A stretch of DNA of 64,000 nt, taken from Verrucomicrobiales bacterium (GTDB lineage: Bacteria; Verrucomicrobiota; Verrucomicrobiia; Verrucomicrobiales; DEV007). The position numbers were made by a program, and so were the translations under genes. The stretch is from NCBI GenBank assembly GCA_016795505.1, contig JAEUHH010000059.1, positions 1 to 64,000 on the forward strand, written 5' to 3'. Positions 7,753-15,077 of the stretch are shown here, piece after piece (position 1 is the stretch's first letter; the number at the start of each line of letters is the position of its first letter). The notes under the pieces are model-generated. The model searched no databases. It was given only the letters and a program-made list of their open reading frames with translations, and was not told the DNA's origin.

Positions 7753-9216
7753 ATGAACACTCAGATGATGAATCCCCGTGACGTCTCAGATGCCGACCTT
7801 GTAGAACAATCTCGCGCAGGCGATGCAGCGGCGTTTGGCCGGTTGGTTGAGCGGCACCAGTCGCTCGTCTGCTCCGTGGCTCTCGGAGCTTGTGGGGATC
7901 TGCATCGCAGCGAAGACATCGCGCAGGAGGCGTTTGTGGGCGCGTGGCGGCAACTGGGTGAGTTGAACGAGCCGGGGAGTTTCAGGTCATGGGTCTGCGG
8001 CATCGCACGAAACATAGCGAACAGCTCCATACGCCGGGATGATCGCACACCGACGGCACTGGCTGGCGAGGCAAGCGGCGAGGAGGTGCAGGTCGAAGCC
8101 GCCACGCCTGCTGATCATGCCATCGACAGCGAAGAGCGTGCGATTCTGCTGCGTCAGTTGCAGGATCTGCCACCGCTGTATCGCGAGCCGATGGTGCTCT
8201 TTTATCGGCAGAACGAGTCGGTGGCGTCCGTGGCGGAGGTGCTTGGGATTTCGGAGGACGCGGTGAAGCAGCGTCTCTCACGAGGCCGCGTCATGTTCGC
8301 AGAGCAGGTTGAGCGTTCTCTCGGGGCCATGTTGCGCCGTTCTGCGCCGGGAGGAGCCTTTACACTCGCAGTGCTCGGCGCGGTTGCTTCCATCCCGGTT
8401 CAGGCCTCGGCGGCTACTGCTGGTTTGGGTCTGGCCAAGACAGCAGTCGGCAACTCGGCGGGCGGCCTGATAACACCCATGGTGGGCCTAGCTGGTGTGA
8501 CCGGTGGGCTCAGGAATATCATGAAGGGTCATGTGGATGACGCACGGTCCGCCGGGGAAAGAAGGTTCACGAGGCGCGCCTTCAAATGGATGACCGCAGT
8601 ATGCATCGTTCTGGGGTTGATGGTGGGAGTCCTGGCGGCAATGAAACCAAGTCTCGCCGTCCTGATTGGTGTTGGCACGCCGGTGGTGACGGGCCTGCTC
8701 GCTTGGCCGCTGCCCCTGTGGATTAAGCGCAGGCGGGACCAGTTTCGCCGTCTGAATGGGGGCGTCTCTGAGGGGCAAACGTATCTGGGGATGGGATCCG
8801 CTGCATTCCTCCGAACGATCACAGGCTTGATGGTGGCTGTGGGGTTCTTTCCGGCCTTCTGCGTCGGCTTGTTGGGGTTGGTTAGCCGTGAGATACACCA
8901 GACTGTCATCTTTGGATTCCTGGCGGCGTGTGGCGGGATCGTGCTGATTTCCACTAGGATGTTCAGGCTGCGCCCCGCACGATACCGGGTGGTATTGATG
9001 GCGCATTTCGCCTTGCTCTGGTCAGCCACTCTCTTTCTGGCTCTTTACATGCGCCAGACCTGGCTCGCATCGGGCCAATGGGAGGAAAACCAACTCGATT
9101 TCAGCATCCTGATTGGGCTCCCGCTGGCAGCTCTGACAACCACCTGGCTGGCATGGGCGACTTACAGTTTCCGACAAAAGGAACAGACAAATTTTGGGCC
9201 CACAAACGTCCCGTGA
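7753..9216 (+). CDS. ECF sigma factor fused to a multi-pass membrane domain
   Basis: The 487-residue protein starts with a full ECF sigma module: region 2 at about residues 13-90 (LVEQSRAGDAAAFGRLVERHQSLV, then RSEDIAQEAFVGAWRQL) and region 4 at about 135-185 (LPPLYREPMVLFYRQNESVASVAEVLGISEDAVKQRLSRGR). From about residue 200 to the end it contains roughly six or seven hydrophobic helices, for example LAVLIGVGTPVVTGLLAWPL and VVLMAHFALLWSATLFLALY. The sigma module would therefore be tethered to the inner face of the membrane. Sigma factors with C-terminal extensions are known in this and neighbouring phyla; what signal this one senses is unknown. Its stop overlaps the next start by one base (TGATG), which implies translational coupling. 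The gene is AT-richer than its surroundings. Confidence 0.82.
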   Translation: MNTQMMNPRDVSDADLVEQSRAGDAAAFGRLVERHQSLVCSVALGACGDLHRSEDIAQEAFVGAWRQLGELNEPGSFRSWVCGIARNIANSSIRRDDRTPTALAGEASGEEVQVEAATPADHAIDSEERAILLRQLQDLPPLYREPMVLFYRQNESVASVAEVLGISEDAVKQRLSRGRVMFAEQVERSLGAMLRRSAPGGAFTLAVLGAVASIPVQASAATAGLGLAKTAVGNSAGGLITPMVGLAGVTGGLRNIMKGHVDDARSAGERRFTRRAFKWMTAVCIVLGLMVGVLAAMKPSLAVLIGVGTPVVTGLLAWPLPLWIKRRRDQFRRLNGGVSEGQTYLGMGSAAFLRTITGLMVAVGFFPAFCVGLLGLVSREIHQTVIFGFLAACGGIVLISTRMFRLRPARYRVVLMAHFALLWSATLFLALYMRQTWLASGQWEENQLDFSILIGLPLAALTTTWLAWATYSFRQKEQTNFGPTNVP

Positions 9217-10022
9217 TGATGAACCAACGAACGCACGATCAAGCGAAACGAATCATGCAGACACTTATTCCTATCCTCTTGCTCCTTGCCATCACGGTCT
9301 TGAATGCCGCTGAGAAGGCTCCGCCCCCTTCATCGTGGACCGACGACTTCTCCGATGCGGGCACTTTGACGGACAACTGGCGAGCTTATGGCTTTCTCGC
9401 CAGCGGCATCGATGCCACTCATCCGCTCGGCAAGAGCGTGAGCGGCAAGGAGGCGCGTCCCGAATGGTGGCAGATCGTGGACGGTGCGTTGCGTGGTCAA
9501 TGTTTCCCTGAGGAGAAGCACCCGCCTGGTCTGCGACGGGCCATCAACGGGAACGATATCCGGCTCCACTGCCGCTTCAAACTGGCGGCCGAGGGCCAGA
9601 TCGGCATCAGCATCGGCGGACCGAATCCCATCGTGGAGAAAGACTTCTATGTCGCCGGCCTGCACATCCGCGCCGATGGCATCACCGCTTGGGACAACGA
9701 CGTCTTGCACCCGAAGGGCTCGCCCGAAGCCGCAGAACTCAAGGCCAAAGGCATCTGGAACCGCAAGTTCTTCTACGCGAAGACCGAGAAGGTCCAGATC
9801 GCTCGTGACGTGTGGCACAATCTCGCCGTTGAACTGCGCGGCAAAGAACTGCGGGTCACGCTGGATGGCAAACTGGCTCTCACCTACACCACGCTCTGCG
9901 GTGATGTGCCGAAGAACGACATCGGCCTCCAGCCAGGAGGAAAAAGCAAAAGCTCCGTCGCATCTTGGTTCGACGACATTCGCATCGAGCCGCTCTATGC
10001 AGCTAAACAGCCGCCACAATGA
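9216..10022 (+). CDS. Secreted LamG/DUF1080-like beta-sandwich protein
   Basis: This protein of about 268 residues has a signal peptide (LIPILLLLAITVLNAAE) followed by one concanavalin-like domain. Features typical of the DUF1080/GH16-like fold are WTDDFSD at the start, a WWQIVDGALRG strand, LHCRFKL, WHNLAVELRGKELRVTLDGK and the closing SWFDDIRIEPL. It probably binds or processes a carbohydrate outside the cytoplasm; no catalytic residue can be assigned. I chose the ATG at 9216 because it is coupled to the sigma stop; the ATG at 9255 would give a more ordinary signal peptide. It ends in an ATGA overlap with the thioredoxin-like gene, so the three genes form one operon. Confidence 0.72.
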   Translation: MMNQRTHDQAKRIMQTLIPILLLLAITVLNAAEKAPPPSSWTDDFSDAGTLTDNWRAYGFLASGIDATHPLGKSVSGKEARPEWWQIVDGALRGQCFPEEKHPPGLRRAINGNDIRLHCRFKLAAEGQIGISIGGPNPIVEKDFYVAGLHIRADGITAWDNDVLHPKGSPEAAELKAKGIWNRKFFYAKTEKVQIARDVWHNLAVELRGKELRVTLDGKLALTYTTLCGDVPKNDIGLQPGGKSKSSVASWFDDIRIEPLYAAKQPPQ

Positions 10023-11083
10023 GACTCACCACCATGAACACCACCCGCACACTCCTTACCGCACTGCTGCTCGCGCCGCTGGCCGCTCTGCATGCCGCTG
10101 AACCACAACTCAAAGTCGGTGATCCCGCCCCCCCTTTGCAGGTTGGGCAATGGGTTGCCGGCGCTCCCGTTGCCAAACTGGAATCCGGCCATGTTTATGC
10201 AATCGAGTTCTGGGCCACATGGTGCGCGCCTTGCATCGCAGCGATGCCGCATCTCGCCGAGCTTCAGCGAAAGCACGAAAAGGACGGCCTCACCGTCATC
10301 GCCGTTGCGGTCAAAGATGAGGCGAAGGCAGTGAAGGATTTCGTGGCGAAGCGAGCATCCCACTGGAATCACCCCGTGGCGACGGATGATGCCGAGGGCT
10401 TCATGGCAAAACACTGGTTAGACAAGTCAGGGCGCGAGGGCATCCCGCAGACCTTTCTCGTGGACCGAAAAGGCAGCATCGCCTGGATCGGCCATCCCAT
10501 GCGGGTGGATGGCCCCCTGGCAGCTGTGCTCGCCGGGACCTTCGACCCCGCAAGCCAGCAGCAGGTGGACGCCGCCTTTGCGGAACTCGATGTGAAGCTC
10601 GGAGAGGCCCTGTGCACCAGCCGCTGGCGGGAGGTGCTCGCCGTGCTGGATGAAATGAACCGGGCTGACCCGGCAAGCGCACCGCTGAACTACGCGACGA
10701 AAGTCAAAGCCCTGCTCCAACTCGGTGAACACCAGGACGCCCAGCACTTTGCAAAGGAAGTCGCCCCCACCGCATCGGAGAGCATCGTGGCGCATCTTGC
10801 TAGCGAACTCCTCACAGCACCTGAGAAGCATCCGATTGACCACGAACTGGTCATCAGCCTCGCGCAGCAGGCGATCACAAGCGGTGGTGCCCGCAATCCG
10901 GTAGCCCTCAGCGCCCTTGCCCGCGCCTACGAAGGTCAGGGCAAGGTGGCAGACGCCATCCGGGCCTGGCAGCAGATGTTGGCGCTCGATGATCCAGCCA
11001 TCGACAAAGACAATGTGCGCAAACGTCTTGCCACCCTGACTGGCGAGTCATCGGCGGGCACGCTGCCAAGGACGGCTCGCTGA
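10019..11083 (+). CDS. TlpA-like periplasmic thioredoxin with a helical C-terminal region
   Basis: This 354-residue protein has a signal peptide (TLLTALLLAPLAALHAAE) and a redoxin domain at about residues 30-170 with the active-site motif FWATWCAPC near 68-76 and a cis-Pro-type GIPQTFLVD near 141. It should reduce or exchange disulfides in the periplasm. The C-terminal half (about 185-340) is helical and TPR-like (APLNYATKVKALLQLGEHQDA; ALARAYEGQGKVADAIRAWQQML). The start overlaps the preceding stop by four bases. The C-terminal tail after LTGESS looks shifted: the next frame continues as an EF-hand-like segment to 11118, so the gene may have suffered a frameshift or been joined to another gene's end. 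Confidence 0.8.
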   Translation: MRLTTMNTTRTLLTALLLAPLAALHAAEPQLKVGDPAPPLQVGQWVAGAPVAKLESGHVYAIEFWATWCAPCIAAMPHLAELQRKHEKDGLTVIAVAVKDEAKAVKDFVAKRASHWNHPVATDDAEGFMAKHWLDKSGREGIPQTFLVDRKGSIAWIGHPMRVDGPLAAVLAGTFDPASQQQVDAAFAELDVKLGEALCTSRWREVLAVLDEMNRADPASAPLNYATKVKALLQLGEHQDAQHFAKEVAPTASESIVAHLASELLTAPEKHPIDHELVISLAQQAITSGGARNPVALSALARAYEGQGKVADAIRAWQQMLALDDPAIDKDNVRKRLATLTGESSAGTLPRTAR

Positions 11084-11118
11084 CCGAGGCAGAGCTGACG
11101 GCGTTGTGGAAGAACTGA
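11053..11118 (+). pseudogene. EF-hand-like C-terminal remnant
   Basis: In the +1 frame relative to the thioredoxin gene, AAKDGSLTEAELTALWKN is read up to a TGA at 11116-11118. The spacing D-x-S-x-T-x-x-E and the WKN end resemble the EF-hand end of the chimera at 6866-7387 (DADKDGFVDAEELKAPWKR). It is either a relic of another EF-hand gene or the original C terminus of the thioredoxin gene after a frameshift. Confidence 0.45.
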
Positions 11119-11212
11119 ACACCGTTTCGATTCAACCCTCTTGGATCGATGACCAAACAGGGTTGGAACGTGAAGCGCACGGTTTGCCATCACGCCATTA
11201 ACAGAACAAATC

Positions 11213-11229
11213 ATTGCACTTTATGCAAT
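11213..11229. promoter_or_regulatory. Inverted repeat, probable AbiEi operator
   Basis: ATTGCA-CTTTA-TGCAAT is a perfect 6-bp inverted repeat ending 18 bases before the AbiEi start. A TTGCAC/TAGAGT pair (11214 and 11236) could be the promoter, which would place the transcript start at or next to the ATG. AbiE systems are known to be repressed by AbiEi at inverted repeats, so autoregulation here is likely but inferred. Confidence 0.55.
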
Positions 11230-11247
11230 CTTTTGTAGAGTCAAGCC

Positions 11248-11790
11248 ATGCAGCCCATGCGCCAGGTCGCAGACACCCTCCGCTCCCTCGCGGACCGGGA
11301 GCACTGTGTCTTTGCGGCGTCCGATCTGGCCGGGGCGGTGCCGGGGTGCGGGCAGTTGGCGGTGCTGCTTTCGCGGGCGGCGAAGGGCGGGCTGCTGCGG
11401 CGGGTGTGCAAGGGCATCTATTTTTACCCGGTGGCGGACTATCCAGCGGGGAACCTGCTCTTTCATGCGGCGGCGCGGTTGCGGGCGGATGCGTTCAACT
11501 ACCTGAGCCTGGAGACGGTGCTGAGCGAGGCGGGCGTGATTTCGCAGGTCCCCATGAACTGGATCAGCCTGATGTCCTCGGGTCGCAGTCATGTGGTGGA
11601 CTGCGGGGACTACGGGCACATCGAGTTCGTGCACACGGCGCAGCGGCCGGACGAGGTGGCGGGCGAGCTGGTCTATGATCCCGACCGGCATCTGTGGCGG
11701 GCCTCGGTGCGGCAGGCGATGCGGGACATGAAGGCGACTCGACGGAGCCTGGAACTCGTGAACGAGGAGGTGCTGCATGGGCTTGTTTGA
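11248..11790 (+). CDS. Type IV toxin-antitoxin system AbiEi-family antitoxin
   Basis: This 180-residue protein has an N-terminal winged-helix region (about 1-60; FAASDLAGAVPGCGQLAVLLSRAAKGGLLRRVCKGIYFY) and a C-terminal domain (about 70-175), the layout of AbiEi antitoxins. AbiEi represses its own operon and neutralises the nucleotidyltransferase AbiEii without stable contact. The assignment rests on the wing motif GLLRRVCKGIY and on the adjacent AbiEii gene, which it overlaps by 14 bases. The upstream inverted repeat at 11213 fits an operator. Such pairs act in phage abortive infection or element maintenance, consistent with the accessory block it lies in. Confidence 0.82.
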   Translation: MQPMRQVADTLRSLADREHCVFAASDLAGAVPGCGQLAVLLSRAAKGGLLRRVCKGIYFYPVADYPAGNLLFHAAARLRADAFNYLSLETVLSEAGVISQVPMNWISLMSSGRSHVVDCGDYGHIEFVHTAQRPDEVAGELVYDPDRHLWRASVRQAMRDMKATRRSLELVNEEVLHGLV

Positions 11791-12640
11791 CCAATTGGTG
11801 GACGAGGCGCTGCGCTCGCGGGCCGATCTCGCGATCCTGCGGCCCGTGGTGGAGAAGGAGTTGCTGCATCACGACATCCTGCGCGAAATGAGCGGCGCGG
11901 GTTTGCTCGCGGGTCTAACCTTCATCGGCGGAACCTGTCTGCGGGCGTGCTATGGCTCGCAGCAGCTCAGCGAGGATCTGGACTTCACTGGCGGCAGCGA
12001 TTTCGAGAAGAGCGACCTCGCCACTCTGGCTGGTGTGCTGACCGAGCGACTGCACGAGCGCTACGACCTGCCGGTGACCGTGAGCGAACCGGTGAAGACC
12101 GGAGGCAAAGTCTCGACTTGGAAGCTCATGATCGAGACACGCCCCGGCCAGCGCCATCTGCCCGCGCAACGCATTCATCTCGACATCTGCGCCATCCCCA
12201 GCCATGACCCGAGGCCGATGATGCTGCGCAACCTCTACGGCATCGACCTCGGCACGTCCGGTCTCATCCTCCAGGCACAGAGCCGCGAGGAAATCCTGGC
12301 CGACAAAGTGATCGCGCTCGCCTTCCGCGAGAACCGCCTGAAAAACCGCGATCTGTGGGACATTGCCTGGCTGGTGCAGCAGGGCATCGCGCTGCCCGCA
12401 GCGCTCATCCCGCTCAAGATCGCCGACCATCAGCGCACGAACTCCGAGTTCAAAAGCCAACTGCAATCCCGCCTCGCCAGCCTCAAGACGGATCCGTCGA
12501 TGCGCGATGACTGCCTGAAGGAAATGCAGCGCTTCCTGCCCGCCGCGGTCGTTCGTGACACGCTGACCCAACCGGCATGGTGGAGCTATCTCACCTCGGT
12601 GCTCGATGACCAGGCTCGACTGGCGCTGGCGACGCTGTGA
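11777..12640 (+). CDS. AbiEii/AbiGii-type nucleotidyltransferase toxin
   Basis: This 287-residue toxin has a polymerase-beta-like nucleotidyltransferase core. The motif GGTCLRACYGSQQLSEDLDF (about residues 51-70) carries the G-G-T and D-x-D type signature of AbiEii; further family features are the basic EEILADKVIALAFREN stretch near 172 and KNRDLWDIAWLV near 192. Relatives add nucleotides to tRNA or other acceptors and stop growth. The length and all visible motifs look complete, so it is probably active. It is translated from the end of the antitoxin gene (14-base overlap). Confidence 0.85.
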   Translation: MGLFDQLVDEALRSRADLAILRPVVEKELLHHDILREMSGAGLLAGLTFIGGTCLRACYGSQQLSEDLDFTGGSDFEKSDLATLAGVLTERLHERYDLPVTVSEPVKTGGKVSTWKLMIETRPGQRHLPAQRIHLDICAIPSHDPRPMMLRNLYGIDLGTSGLILQAQSREEILADKVIALAFRENRLKNRDLWDIAWLVQQGIALPAALIPLKIADHQRTNSEFKSQLQSRLASLKTDPSMRDDCLKEMQRFLPAAVVRDTLTQPAWWSYLTSVLDDQARLALATL

Positions 12641-12726
12641 GCGACGACGGGGCGTTTGGTGGCATCCAACTCGACCCAAGCCCAAACGCGAGGCGGTATT
12701 TATCGGTAAAGCCGATCGGGAACTGG

Positions 12727-13164
12727 TCACGCGGACGGAAGATGGAGGAAGGAGAGGCCGGGAAAGGCGTGGAAATCCGAATCAAAGGAGACCAGCCGGG
12801 ACCCGGTGGTGAAGGCGAGCGCGGCGAGCCAGGCATCGGTCCAGCGGTGTGACGCGAAGGCGACGCTGTCCGTCCAGGCGGTGAATTGCGGCTCCACGCG
12901 GGGATTTTCCGGGAGAAAGGAAACCTCCGGCAGGGCGAGAAAGGTCCGGTAACCCTGCCAAGCCTCGGCGGGCGTGAACGGAGAGCCGCGCATGACCTTG
13001 GAATGGGTCAGCAGCCGCAGGAGCCCCAGCATGGAGAGGCGGCAGAATGCCAGCTCGGGTGCGGCCTCGGTTTCCCAATACTGCCGGGCGCGGCGGTGAT
13101 GCTGGTGGTCCGGATCCGCGAGCGCCAGCCAGACATTGAGATCGGGCAGATCACGGGCGGGCAT
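12727..13164 (-). CDS. VapC-like PIN-domain toxin
   Basis: This 145-residue protein has the four acidic positions expected of a PIN ribonuclease: D in LPDLNVWLALADPDHQHH (near 8), E in the ARQYWETEAAPELAF region, D in RWTDAWLAALA (near 109) and D in SFDSDFHAF (near 127). Such toxins cleave tRNA or rRNA. Its start overlaps the upstream antitoxin gene by 14 bases, the standard VapBC layout. The pair runs on the minus strand, opposite to its neighbours. Confidence 0.85.
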   Translation of the reverse strand: MPARDLPDLNVWLALADPDHQHHRRARQYWETEAAPELAFCRLSMLGLLRLLTHSKVMRGSPFTPAEAWQGYRTFLALPEVSFLPENPRVEPQFTAWTDSVAFASHRWTDAWLAALAFTTGSRLVSFDSDFHAFPGLSFLHLPSA

Positions 13165-13411
13165 GGGAATCGTCGATAGTCAGGATGTCTTCCACCACGG
13201 GATTGCTCAGCGCCGGATGGACGATGCCGGTGGGCGGACGAAGGATCGGCAGGGGGCTGCGGGGACGGCGTGCCGCCAGGACCTCCGGCTCGGCCGCGAG
13301 GCCTGTCTCGATCAGCCGACGCAGAAATTCCTTCAGCGTTTCGCCGCGCAAGGCGGCCTCGGCTTTCAACTGCCGGAAGGTTTCATCAGGAAGATCGAGA
13401 GTGGTTCTCAT
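13151..13411 (-). CDS. VapB-like ribbon-helix-helix antitoxin
   Basis: This 86-residue protein starts with MRTTLDLPDETFRQLKAEAA, the ribbon and first helix of an RHH/CopG DNA-binding fold. It is followed by LKEFLRRLIETGL and a Pro-rich C-terminal tail that would bind the PIN toxin. It probably represses the operon through the inverted repeat just upstream. The 14-base overlap with the toxin gene couples their translation. Confidence 0.82.
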   Translation of the reverse strand: MRTTLDLPDETFRQLKAEAALRGETLKEFLRRLIETGLAAEPEVLAARRPRSPLPILRPPTGIVHPALSNPVVEDILTIDDSHARP

Positions 13412-13420
13412 AAACGCATT

Positions 13421-13447
13421 TTTGCATCAATGCACCTTGATGTCAAA
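13421..13447. promoter_or_regulatory. Inverted repeat upstream of the VapBC-like operon
   Basis: TTTG-CATCAA, six bases, TTGATG-TCAAA forms an imperfect inverted repeat 10-36 bases upstream of the antitoxin start. It is AT-rich in a GC-rich setting and is the natural candidate for the RHH antitoxin operator. Confidence 0.5.
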
Positions 13448-13595
13448 GCGCTACCAGTTCTCCACAGGGTCGGCGTGTCAGGAACCCGCCGCGTCAGTCG
13501 TTGCTGATGAGGCGCGGTTGCGGTGATCGTGCCACTCCCGCATCGCTTTCCGGAATCCTGGTTGGCGCTTTCGTTGGGAGAGACTCCGCCCGCCC

Positions 13596-14984
13596 ATGAA
13601 ACCTTCGACCCCAGTTCCGGCCACGATTGGGCTGAAGCCCAAACTACTTTCCTCCCGCCGCGCCTTTCTGCGTGGAGCGGGAGCGACGCTGGCCTTGCCC
13701 TGGTTCGAGTCGCTCGCGGCCCAGGCCGAGGCGAAAGCGCCCGTCCGCTACGGCTGTCTGCTCTTTGCCAATGGCGTGAACCCTCACGAATGGAATGCCA
13801 GCGGTGAAGGCGCGGGCATGACGCTCTCGAGCACCCTGCAACCGCTTGCAGGTCTCAAGCAGCACCTCACCGTGTTGAAAGACCTGCACGTCTTCAACAA
13901 CACCAGCGGACCGCACTGGCCGCTCTTCTCGAACTACCTCAGCGGCGCGCAGTTCAAGGAAACGCTCATCCCCGAGGGCGGCGAATCGCTCGATCAGGTC
14001 ATCGCCCGCCACACCGGTCGTGAGACGACCGTCCAGAGTCTCGTCCTCGCCGTCGAACCCGCGGAGAGCGGACTGCGCGGCGGAGTGCCGGCGGTGTATT
14101 ACTCCACCATTTCGTGGTCGTCGAAGAACACCCCCATCGCCCCGGAGGTGTATCCGCGCGCCGTCTTCGACCGGCTCTTCGACACGAGCGGCCTGCTGCG
14201 CGACAAGAGCGTGCTCGATGCCGTACTCGCCCAGTCGAAAGACATGCGCCGCCAGCTCGGTGGCATGGACCAGCAGAAGCTCGACGAGTTCATGCACAGC
14301 GTCCGCGATCTGGAGCAACGCATCGAGCGGGCCGCGAAGGAGGAGCGGCTGGAGGGCCAGAAAAGTGGTTTGGGCTTTAGCCCAACGCTGAACGGAGTCA
14401 CCTTTGATCCCCGCGATCCCGCCGGTCGGGCTGAAGCCCGAGCCACTTTGCAGCATCAGGACGTGCGCGAACACATGCGGATGATGTGTGATCTCCTCGT
14501 CCTCGCCTGGCAGATGGACAAAACCCGGGTCGCCACGCTCCTCTTCAACCGCGACGTCTCGCACATGAAGTTCGGCTTCCTCGACGGCGTGCTCAACGAC
14601 CAGCTCCACGGCATCTCGCACCACAAGGAAGACGCGGACAAGCTCGCCAGCTACGCCCGCATCAACCGCTTCCACGTCGAGCAGCTCGCCTACGTGATGG
14701 AGCAGATGCGGGCGATCGACGAGGGCGGCGGCACCACGATGCTGGACAACGTCATCCTCCAGTTCGGCAGCAACATGTTCAACGGAGACAGCCACGACGG
14801 CCGGAACCTGCCCATGATCCTCGCCGGTCACGGCGGCGGCAGCATTGCCGGAGGACGTGTCCTCGACACTGGCCCGAAGTCCGAGGAGCAACAGCGCGCC
14901 TGCAATCTCTACCTCGCCATCGCGCAACGGATGGGAGTGAAACTCGACCGCTTCGGCGACAGTGTCGAGGCGATGGAGGTGTAA
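13596..14984 (+). CDS. DUF1552 Tat-exported protein
   Basis: This 462-residue protein carries a twin-arginine signal (SSRRAFLRGAGATLALPWFESLAAQ, about residues 19-43) and the DUF1552 fold (LLFANGVNPHEWNASGEG; HLTVLKDLHVFNN; TTMLDNVILQFGSNMFNGDSHDGRNLPMILAGHGGG). DUF1552 proteins are alkaline-phosphatase-superfamily-like and almost always pair with DUF1592 cytochromes; their substrate is not known. Two PE1 copies lie in the gene: a half element in the Tat n-region, and a full variant at about residues 256-284. The paralogue at 17567 has only nine residues before RRTFLRGAG, which shows that the extra n-region here is insertion. Its expected DUF1592 partner upstream is displaced by the 6.7-13.5 kb block. 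Confidence 0.86.
   Translation: MKPSTPVPATIGLKPKLLSSRRAFLRGAGATLALPWFESLAAQAEAKAPVRYGCLLFANGVNPHEWNASGEGAGMTLSSTLQPLAGLKQHLTVLKDLHVFNNTSGPHWPLFSNYLSGAQFKETLIPEGGESLDQVIARHTGRETTVQSLVLAVEPAESGLRGGVPAVYYSTISWSSKNTPIAPEVYPRAVFDRLFDTSGLLRDKSVLDAVLAQSKDMRRQLGGMDQQKLDEFMHSVRDLEQRIERAAKEERLEGQKSGLGFSPTLNGVTFDPRDPAGRAEARATLQHQDVREHMRMMCDLLVLAWQMDKTRVATLLFNRDVSHMKFGFLDGVLNDQLHGISHHKEDADKLASYARINRFHVEQLAYVMEQMRAIDEGGGTTMLDNVILQFGSNMFNGDSHDGRNLPMILAGHGGGSIAGGRVLDTGPKSEEQQRACNLYLAIAQRMGVKLDRFGDSVEAMEV
13627..13650. repeat. PE1 half element in the Tat signal n-region of DUF1552
   Basis: TTGGGCTGAAGCCCAA plus ACTACTTT is the right half of PE1, read as IGLKPKLLS directly before the twin-arginine motif. Confidence 0.88.
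14363..14449. repeat. PE1 palindromic element, long variant copy inside DUF1552
   Basis: AAAGTGG and TTGGGCTTTAGCCCAA form the left half; a longer linker of about 39 bases follows; the right half is TCGGGCTGAAGCCCGA plus GCCACTTT. The right hairpin has T-to-C and A-to-G changes on opposite arms, so pairing is kept. It is read in frame as KSGLGFSPTLN...RAEARATL. Confidence 0.9.
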
Positions 14985-15077
14985 AGCGAGGTCTTCCGCA
15001 TTTCCGTTCCGCGCGCTTTTCCGGAAACCGGTCAGATTTCCCCTGTCCCGCGCGTTTTTTTAGGTTTCCGGCTTTTC

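Noticed and set aside
12637-12852. 71-codon frame overlapping the end of AbiEii and the VapC-like gene
   Set aside because: The composition is low-complexity Gly/Glu, and it mostly lies antisense to the PIN toxin.
808-14449. PE1 copies considered as insertion sequences or integron attC sites
   Set aside because: They are 55-87 bp, encode no transposase and lack target duplications visible by eye. attC sites have different core motifs and would not lie inside genes in frame.
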